DNA of 59,568 nucleotides, from contig JANSWP010000038.1 of NCBI GenBank assembly GCA_024743405.1, positions 1 through 59,568 on the forward strand. Direction: 5' to 3'. Positions 53,272 through 59,568 of the stretch are shown in pieces (position 1 is the first letter of the stretch; each line of letters starts with the position of its first letter). The position numbers and the translations under genes are program-made. The notes beneath the pieces were generated by a model, which was not told the origin of the DNA, did no database searches, and saw only the letters and a list, made by a program, of their open reading frames with translations. This DNA comes from Bacteroidota bacterium. GTDB taxonomy: Bacteria; Bacteroidota; Bacteroidia; Chitinophagales; Saprospiraceae.

Positions 53272-56049
53272 CTATTTGCCAACGGAACTTGGCGATATTC
53301 CATACATTTCCGAAAAGGTTCGACTAAAATAATTGGGATCTTTAAAGCCCGTTTCATACGCGACTTCTGAGACATTCATATCGGTGGTTATTAATAATTC
53401 TTTGGCATGAGACAATCGAATCGAACGGACAAGATGAGAGGTTGAATGATTGGTAAGGGCTGTGATTTTACGGTGCAATTGGGTTCGACTCATCCCCAAT
53501 GCTCGACATAAATGAGGTACACTGAAGTCCGCATTGTCCATGTTTTGATGAATGATATCTTTGACCTTTACCAAAAAGGCATCCTCAATTTTGAAATCTT
53601 CCGTTTCTGGTTTGCTGGTCAAATCACCAGATTGCAATTGAAAGTGTTCCTTCCATTTTTTGCGGGAATCCATCAAATTTTGAAGTGTGAATAACAATTC
53701 ATTTTCATTAAATGGCTTGGACAGATAGGCATCTGCCCCACGAGACAATCCAGCGATTCTATCTTTCACAGTGGCTTTGGCAGTCAATAAAACGATGGGG
53801 ATATGGCTCGTTTTTTCATCCATTTTTAGGGTTTCGCAAACTTCAAAACCATCTTTCAGTGGCATCATGATGTCACTCAAAATAATATCCGGAATGACTT
53901 TAAATGCTTTTTCAATACCCTGTTGACCGTTGATGGTAACCTCTGTATTGAACTGAGCACCCAATAAATTTTGTAAATAATAAACAATATCTGGACTATC
54001 TTCAATGATGAGCAACCTAGGTTTGTCCGCATCTTGAGTTTCGATAAAAGGGTTTTCTAGTTTGAAGCTTCTCTCGGTTCGGACTTGATCTTGTAGAGGA
54101 GCAAGTCGTGTGATAGGTATCCAAATTTTAAAGCATGTTCCTTTTCCAAGTTCACTTTCTACTTCAATTTTTCCTTTTGTTAGTTTGACTAATTCTTTTA
54201 CTAATGACAATCCTATTCCCGAACCACCATCACTTTGTTTTTGTGAAAAATCGGTTTGGAAAAAACGGCTAAATATATTTGGTAAGTCTTCTTTTGGAAT
54301 ACCAATCCCAGTATCTTTAACAGAGAGGAATAATTGTTCGGTTTGTTCATTTATTTCTCTTCTAACCGTAAATGAAACTTGTCCATTTGGAGGTGTGAAC
54401 TTGATGGCATTCGACAATAAATTGATTACCAACTGTCTCATTTTCGTTTCATCAAAATCCATTTCCAAATTTTCTAGTTCGGTCAAAAATCGCAAGTTTT
54501 GATTCTTTGAATGGGCTAATGAAGATACAGAATCTACTAAATATCGAAGATAAGAGACGATATCGCCTCTTTTTAAATCAAGGGTCATCTTTCCAGATTC
54601 AAGACGTGTTAGATCCAAAATTTGATTAATCATCCCCAGTAGTTGGGTTCCATTTTTTTGGATTAATTCTAAGGCATAATTACGATCCTGTTTATTTTTT
54701 TCATCCTCTTTTAACTGTTCTGCCATTCCGTTAATAACGGTCAAGGGTGTTCTAAATTCATGAGTAATATTGGTATACAATTTATCCTTAAACTCATTTA
54801 TATCTCGTAGTTTTTTTGCTTCTTGTTTTTCTTTAAACAAGTTTTTCATCCTAAAGGCCAACCCAGTAACAAAACTTATATTGATGGCTACCAACGATAA
54901 TTGAGTGATGGTATGTTTTAATCCTCCTAAAAAAAGGATGGAAAATCCGTTCATAAAAACGCCAAAGATCACCAGAAAGGTTGCTACAAAAAGGAAATAG
55001 GCAGGTTTCTCTTTTTTGATGCTTAAGATAACCATCAATGCGAGAATACTAATATATTCTAATGCTATGTAGTAAACAGTGATCTGATCTGGAATAATTT
55101 CATTTTGAGTAACCAAATAATAGGTAAAAAGTACTATAAAAATAGGGACTCTGAATCTAATCAGCCACTTAAAAATATTATCCCATTTTGGTAATATTCG
55201 TGGTAATTCAACAAAAGACCTTATAAAATACAAGTAGCCAATATCCATGACTGTCAATGCTAGATGTATGAAAGGGTGTCGAGAAAATGGATATTTCAGA
55301 AATATTTGTATATCTCTAAGAATACCAAATTCACTCATTAAAAAGATAGAACAACCTAATAGGAAAAGGAAATAATAGAAAAAGGGTAGGTCGCGCGTTG
55401 CAAAATAAACTAGAAAGCTAAAGGCAATCATCGTCAACATAAAACCGAAAAACAAGTCGTATTGACTCTCTCTTTTCAAGTAATCGTCAGATTTATAAGG
55501 ATCGTTTGGGTACAAAACAAATGGATGAAATTGGGGTTGGTGACCATTTACTTTTTGTAGTCTAATAAATAAAGTGAGGGTTGCATTTTGTAAATGTGTA
55601 AATAAAATTCTTTCATGCTTTTTTTTGGCACCTTCTTCCTTTTCTGAACCGGGTACTAATTCTCCAGTTTTTTTGATGTCAATTATTTTTCCGGATTCGT
55701 CTACAACATAAATTTCAATGAAACTTCCTTCTCCGGATCGCATATGCCAATTATTGACAACTTGGGGCGCTGGCAAATCATTTTGGATCATTAATTTCCC
55801 CCAATAGACACCTGTTTTATCGGGCAAGGGAGGGCTATATTTTTGAAAGTTTGATTTAAAGTCAGCGGAAATAACCTCTTGTATGGTCTTATGCTCAGAG
55901 GTGTCTTGCCAAACATATACATAGTCCCTCAAATCATAGGATTCCTTGACCTCACTAATAATGAAGGGAGCTTGATTACAATATAATGGAAGTGAAAGCA
56001 GGCATATAAACCATAACGCCAATGCTTTTATTGCCTTTTGCTGATGCAT
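53272..56049 (-). CDS. Hybrid sensor kinase: 7TMR-DISM, HisKA, HATPase, receiver, AraC
   Basis: 925 residues in one chain. Signal, then a 7TMR-DISMED2-like beta domain (about 30-175), seven membrane helices (about 195-400), a short coiled coil, HisKA with His430 in THEFRTPL, HATPase (DTGIGIP, GGSGIGLSL), a receiver with Asp726 in LSDIMMP, and an AraC HTH pair (about 815-925, ending GFKDPNYFSRTFSEMYG). All phosphorelay residues are intact. It senses an external ligand and controls transcription directly, like Bacteroidota HTCS regulators but with a 7TMR-DISM sensor instead of the usual Reg_prop propeller. The target genes are not shown by the sequence. Confidence 0.92.
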   Translation of the reverse strand: MHQQKAIKALALWFICLLSLPLYCNQAPFIISEVKESYDLRDYVYVWQDTSEHKTIQEVISADFKSNFQKYSPPLPDKTGVYWGKLMIQNDLPAPQVVNNWHMRSGEGSFIEIYVVDESGKIIDIKKTGELVPGSEKEEGAKKKHERILFTHLQNATLTLFIRLQKVNGHQPQFHPFVLYPNDPYKSDDYLKRESQYDLFFGFMLTMIAFSFLVYFATRDLPFFYYFLFLLGCSIFLMSEFGILRDIQIFLKYPFSRHPFIHLALTVMDIGYLYFIRSFVELPRILPKWDNIFKWLIRFRVPIFIVLFTYYLVTQNEIIPDQITVYYIALEYISILALMVILSIKKEKPAYFLFVATFLVIFGVFMNGFSILFLGGLKHTITQLSLVAINISFVTGLAFRMKNLFKEKQEAKKLRDINEFKDKLYTNITHEFRTPLTVINGMAEQLKEDEKNKQDRNYALELIQKNGTQLLGMINQILDLTRLESGKMTLDLKRGDIVSYLRYLVDSVSSLAHSKNQNLRFLTELENLEMDFDETKMRQLVINLLSNAIKFTPPNGQVSFTVRREINEQTEQLFLSVKDTGIGIPKEDLPNIFSRFFQTDFSQKQSDGGSGIGLSLVKELVKLTKGKIEVESELGKGTCFKIWIPITRLAPLQDQVRTERSFKLENPFIETQDADKPRLLIIEDSPDIVYYLQNLLGAQFNTEVTINGQQGIEKAFKVIPDIILSDIMMPLKDGFEVCETLKMDEKTSHIPIVLLTAKATVKDRIAGLSRGADAYLSKPFNENELLFTLQNLMDSRKKWKEHFQLQSGDLTSKPETEDFKIEDAFLVKVKDIIHQNMDNADFSVPHLCRALGMSRTQLHRKITALTNHSTSHLVRSIRLSHAKELLITTDMNVSEVAYETGFKDPNYFSRTFSEMYGISPSSVGK

Positions 56050-56142
56050 GGTATAGTTGGGTGGTTAAAATAAACAACTTATTATCAGGAAGCTCAAATT
56101 AGGAAAAATAGTATGAAAACATGTCTTTTAATAATGAAATAT

Positions 56143-56316
56143 TTCTCTACCGTACACTTTTTGAGAGTAGTGAAAAATGCCGTCAAAGACGGCGAAAGAA
56201 TAACAAAGAGGGAGACCTTTGGTGAAAAAATCGAAGATTTTTTCACCAAAGGTCTCCCTCCAAAAGAAATTTTCGCACCACAGGCACGTGGATTTTAATA
56301 AGTGTACGGTAGAGAA
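56143..56316. repeat. Compact element with perfect ends and a perfect 25-base-pair hairpin
   Basis: Exact 17-base inverted ends TTCTCTACCGTACACTT (56143-56159) and AAGTGTACGGTAGAGAA (56300-56316). Inside are a small hairpin GCCGTC-AAA-GACGGC (56179-56193) and a perfect 25-base stem with a three-base loop (56208-56232 with 56236-56260; arm starts GAGGGAGACCTTTGGTG). It fills most of the gap between the regulator and the dioxygenase genes. The 61-codon forward frame across it (56113-56298) is probably not a gene. Confidence 0.75.
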
Positions 56317-56364
56317 TGAAATATAAGGGTGGCGCTTTGGAACGACCTATTTCAAATTTATTCT

Positions 56365-57351
56365 TTACCATTTTTCTAGTCCTAACAATTTAGTTCCCAA
56401 TGCTGTCAGTTTTGCGGTTTTATATTTTTTTTGTTCCCAGTTCCGAGGATCTCCAGGAAACGCAAACCCTTCGGGTGCGATTCTATTTTTCCAAGAATTC
56501 ACTCGCCAATTCCTTAATGTTTCATTTTCTTCTTGAGCGGGCATCATTGAGATGTATTGAGCAATACGAATCTTATTCTTTGATAAGTTAGGTCGAATGC
56601 CGTGTGCCAATTGGCTATTAAAAATCAAGAGATCACCTGCTTCTAGAGCCACTTTGACAATTTTATCTTCTAATCCGGAGAGATCTGGCTGGAAAGGATT
56701 ATGACCAGCTGGTTGCGTCAAAATCCATTCGTCAAAATTTTGGTACAACCAAGGAATACATTGGAAGCCACCCATGTTTTTGTCTGTCTGATCAGACAAT
56801 GCCAATACTCCTTGTACATTTTGGGGTTTGGTAGAAGGGTCATAATCCCAATGAATAAAACCTTCATAGCCGTACCCTGGTCGTATTGGAAAGTTTAAAT
56901 TAGCTCGATCAATAGTAACCCACAGTTTTTCGGTACCCCAAATGTCCGTAAAGGTTTCATATATCCGTTTTGATTGTCGATTATTCCAGAGCATTTGATG
57001 GTTATACACCTCTACCATTCCCGTACCTGCGAGTTCTATCATTTTCATTTCTGCTCGTGGAGGGGCGTACCAAGTGTTAGGGTCTTCTTCCAATTTTTCC
57101 TCAAATTCCCACAAAAAAGCAGCAGTTTCCATTGCTTGCTTTCGGGATATAGCATTCTTTATGACAATATAACCCTCTTCTAGCCAGAAAGCCCACTGCT
57201 TTTCGTTCATAACTTTTAAAGGCTCGCCACCAGACCGGTCATTTAATTTAAACCTACTACTTTTAGCAGTTGATGGATTACCTGGGATGTCTTTGTGGGC
57301 ATTTTCCGGAATCATTAAGTTTGCCATGGTTGGGTTGGATTCGTCAGTCAT
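56365..57351 (-). CDS. Phytanoyl-CoA dioxygenase-family Fe(II)/2-oxoglutarate oxygenase
   Basis: 328 residues, soluble. The iron site is visible: His167-x-Asp169 (GFIHWDYD) and distal His250 (LAHGIRPN), with Arg253 placed for 2-oxoglutarate. This matches the PhyH family, which hydroxylates varied small molecules; bacterial members often work in natural-product or osmolyte pathways, which cannot be judged here. There are no pathway partners nearby. An exact stem-loop lies in its leader (57411-57445). Confidence 0.85.
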   Translation of the reverse strand: MTDESNPTMANLMIPENAHKDIPGNPSTAKSSRFKLNDRSGGEPLKVMNEKQWAFWLEEGYIVIKNAISRKQAMETAAFLWEFEEKLEEDPNTWYAPPRAEMKMIELAGTGMVEVYNHQMLWNNRQSKRIYETFTDIWGTEKLWVTIDRANLNFPIRPGYGYEGFIHWDYDPSTKPQNVQGVLALSDQTDKNMGGFQCIPWLYQNFDEWILTQPAGHNPFQPDLSGLEDKIVKVALEAGDLLIFNSQLAHGIRPNLSKNKIRIAQYISMMPAQEENETLRNWRVNSWKNRIAPEGFAFPGDPRNWEQKKYKTAKLTALGTKLLGLEKW

Positions 57352-58228
57352 ATTTGGAAGTTTTTATAGCATTTTTCAATAGAAACAAGTCTAGTACAAA
57401 TGTAATACGGTCAGATCTTTTTCTAAAATAAATTCAAAGATCTGAAGCTATTGATCTAAGGTCTAAACAAATCTATTGCAATCTTCAATTAAATTTTTGT
57501 CGCGTATTAATATTGTGATTTTTTTAGAAAAATGAAAATTTATACTGTCACAAAAAGAATACTATTGTGTTTTTTTATTAGATAAGTCGTTGATAATGAA
57601 AAAGTATTGATTTTTTTTTGACCCTTAATAAGACTTTTTTTATTGTTCCCGATAGACAGTGTGGTAGCGGTATGTAAATAGAAATCTATCGTAAATCATC
57701 TATTATTAGGTCGTTACGAATGAATATTTATTAAATATTAAAGATGGTTAATTAATATACTACTTTGGCCTATTTCTTGCTTATTACCACTTAGATTTAT
57801 TTCCCAATATTTTCTTCCTCCCCCCTGAAAGAAAATAAATCCTAAACATTGCTGAATTGGAGATCGACTTGATTTATGGAAAAACCATTCTGTGATCTCT
57901 CCGATAACCAGTTGTTTTAAAACAAAAAATAAGAAAGGTTAATTAATAAAGAAGCATAACTTTTTTATGAAAGTTAATCAAGAACAACTCCACCTATAAT
58001 CCTCAATCCCTTCCCCCCTCCGAAATACTGGCAAACCGAGTTATCCATGCGCTGCAATGGTAGGGCATTTTATTGATGATAACATTTACTGGCAACATGA
58101 AAGTTTTTACAAAAAATTGGTCTGTTACAAACAGGACTTTACTTGGTATGCAATCAAATTACTTTTCTAAAAAAGAAGACACTTCTTTTGTTCTTAGAAA
58201 AGCATCCCTTCATTTAATAGAATTGACT
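57352..58228. other. AT-rich 880-base divergent region
   Basis: No gene is supported apart from the possible extended start of the next frame at 58097. It contains the stem-loop at 57411-57445 and several long A or T runs. It must hold the promoters of both flanking genes; I could not fix them. Confidence 0.5.
57411..57445. promoter_or_regulatory. Exact stem-loop in the leader of the dioxygenase gene
   Basis: TCAGATCTTT (57411-57420) and AAAGATCTGA (57436-57445) form a perfect 10-base stem with a 15-base AT-rich loop, about 60 bases before the start codon on the reverse strand. It could be an operator or an mRNA leader structure; nothing distinguishes these. Confidence 0.4.
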
Positions 58229-59568
58229 ATGAGAAAATCACTTACACTTTGGTCAAGAAGTATTCATTTACTCTTTGGCCTTTTGCTATTTACAGGAGTA
58301 TCATTTGCTCAAAATGATCTTTCTCTTACTAAGACAGTGAGTGCAGATAGCGTTGGATGCGGGGATACTGTCACATATACACTTATTGTCATCAATGAAG
58401 GGCTTACCTCCGTGACGGGAGTAACCGTTTGTGATACTTTACCAGATGATGTTATTTTAATAGGTACTAAAGCCAGTTCAGGATCCTATAATAGCTCTAC
58501 AGGAATCTGGGATATTGGGAGTATTAGTGATAAAACTATATCCGATACTTTAGAGTTGGTGGTGGTCATAAATGGGGAAGGTGTATTCATTAATACAGCC
58601 GAAATAAAAACCATGAATGAGGTAGACGATGACTCCACTCCCGGCAACACTGATTATAATGAAGATGACATAGCAACGTCATGCGTGAGTGTACCTATAA
58701 GGATATGTCCGACCTTATCTGATACGGTGAGGATGGAAGCGCCGCCCGGACTTACCAATTATCAATGGTTCGATGGTGTTACGCTTTTGAGTGCCGACTC
58801 AATTTATTTTGCAACCGCAGCTGGGAGTTATACCTGGACTGCGGATTCTGTTATTTCGGGATGTTCTGCTGGTTTATGTTGCCCAATTGTCTTAAAAGAA
58901 GAATGTTTTGATTTAGCCCTTTTAAAAACTTACGATACTTTACAGACCTCAATAGTTAACCCTGGAGATGATATTACTTTCTTAATAAGAGTAGTGAACC
59001 AAGGAGATGTGACGGCCGATAGTCTGTCTTTATTTGATTATTTGCCATCAGGAATGAATTTAAATGATGGAGATTGGACTTCTGTGAATGATTCTACCGC
59101 TAGCATTCTTTTGGTAGCTGGTAATGGCTTACCCGCGGGCGGACTCGTCTCAGGAGATACTGTTTCTGTAGAAATTACTGTCAATACAGATGCACCTCTT
59201 GCAGGTGGGATAGAACTAATTAATTATAGTGAGATTGGAGGAGCCGTTGACGATAAAGGAGTTGTTGCAAGAGACAAAGATTCTGTCCCTGATGATGATA
59301 GAACAAATGATAATTTTTTAGTCGATGATGATTTAAGTGGAGATGGACCAGCTAATGGGGGTGATGAAGATGATCATGATCCTGCTTCTGTGACTATACA
59401 ATCTTTTGATTTGGCATTATATAAAGAATTGGCACCAAGTCAGGTATCACCAGTGGCACCTGGCGGCTATGTGACTTTCCGAATCTATGTGATCAACCAA
59501 GGAGAAATCACAGCGGATAATATTGAGCTAATCGATTATGTTCCTGCTGATATGACTTTGGTCGATGG
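58229..59568 (+). CDS. DUF11-repeat surface protein (3' end outside the window)
   Basis: 446 codons are visible with no stop. From the ATG at 58229 a clean signal peptide follows (MRKSLTLWSRSIHLLFGLLL to VSFAQ). In-frame ATGs at 58148 and 58097 would add 27 or 44 residues before it. The mature part contains DUF11-type repeats: LSLTKTVSADSVGCGDTVTY at the start, then FDLALLKTY and FDLALYKEL, about 165 residues apart, each followed by a VxPGxxxTFxIxVxNQG pattern. Such proteins are large adhesins, usually ending in a T9SS or similar tail, not visible here. Confidence 0.85.
   Translation, partial: MRKSLTLWSRSIHLLFGLLLFTGVSFAQNDLSLTKTVSADSVGCGDTVTYTLIVINEGLTSVTGVTVCDTLPDDVILIGTKASSGSYNSSTGIWDIGSISDKTISDTLELVVVINGEGVFINTAEIKTMNEVDDDSTPGNTDYNEDDIATSCVSVPIRICPTLSDTVRMEAPPGLTNYQWFDGVTLLSADSIYFATAAGSYTWTADSVISGCSAGLCCPIVLKEECFDLALLKTYDTLQTSIVNPGDDITFLIRVVNQGDVTADSLSLFDYLPSGMNLNDGDWTSVNDSTASILLVAGNGLPAGGLVSGDTVSVEITVNTDAPLAGGIELINYSEIGGAVDDKGVVARDKDSVPDDDRTNDNFLVDDDLSGDGPANGGDEDDHDPASVTIQSFDLALYKELAPSQVSPVAPGGYVTFRIYVINQGEITADNIELIDYVPADMTLVD

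Noticed and set aside
56113-56298. 61-codon forward frame within the hairpin element
   Set aside because: It runs straight through a perfect 25-base-pair hairpin and ends inside the element; the peptide has no family resemblance.

Overview
The window is a 59.6-kb piece of an AT-rich Bacteroidota chromosome, most likely of the Saprospiria/Lewinella-like type. This rests on two secreted proteins with C-terminal type IX secretion (T9SS) sorting domains, an SprB-like repeat, a TonB-dependent receptor with a carboxypeptidase-like N-terminal domain, a hybrid 7TMR-DISM sensor kinase/AraC regulator, a DUF5916 protein, several LxxC lipoproteins and a DUF11-repeat adhesin. I see no rRNA, tRNA, CRISPR array, phage or intact insertion sequence. 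The species assignment is inference.

Layout. 1-10.7 kb: mixed housekeeping and accessory genes (acyltransferase-like membrane protein, histidine phosphatase lipoprotein, PDZ-aspartyl protease lipoprotein, TetM-like translational GTPase, SulP transporter, DUF1697 protein, alpha/beta-hydrolase lipoprotein). 11.3-18 kb: secreted proteins (M12-type metalloprotease with T9SS tail, peptidoglycan-binding protein with an SxGC motif, vanadium-haloperoxidase/PAP2-like protein with T9SS tail). 18.7-28.9 kb: a co-directional export cluster of ABC ATPase, ABC permease fused to an M1-like domain, TolC-type outer membrane protein, membrane-fusion lipoprotein and RND pump. 29-35.3 kb: an accessory patch (S9 peptidase, truncated duplicate of a zinc-ribbon gene, DUF4932-like protein, zinc-ribbon membrane protein, VOC protein, DUF2200, serine beta-lactamase-like protein). 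35.4-40.9 kb: a 1562-residue RND pump fused to an ABC ATPase, followed by an ABC permease. 41-58 kb: DUF5916 protein, a decayed toxin-antitoxin pair, a DPP4-like peptidase, a membrane protein, a TonB receptor, a glycine-zipper protein, a PI-PLC lipoprotein, a frameshifted outer-membrane-like gene, the 7TMR hybrid regulator and a phytanoyl-CoA-dioxygenase-like enzyme. The window ends inside a DUF11-repeat surface protein.

Two things stand out. First, the RND-ABC fusion: its C-terminal ATPase domain appears to be interrupted, just after the first beta strand, by about 175 residues containing several membrane segments. Together with the neighbouring ABC and RND genes it looks like a composite ion-gradient plus ATP driven export module, split by the accessory patch. 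Second, the intergenic DNA carries several short repeat families built the same way: a conserved core holding a small hairpin, enclosed by long self-complementary arms whose sequence differs from copy to copy. For one family an apparently empty hairpin with the same arms and no core is also present (53198-53249). This suggests short elements residing in, or inserting into, hairpin loops. Mechanism and novelty are inference and need genome-wide searches.
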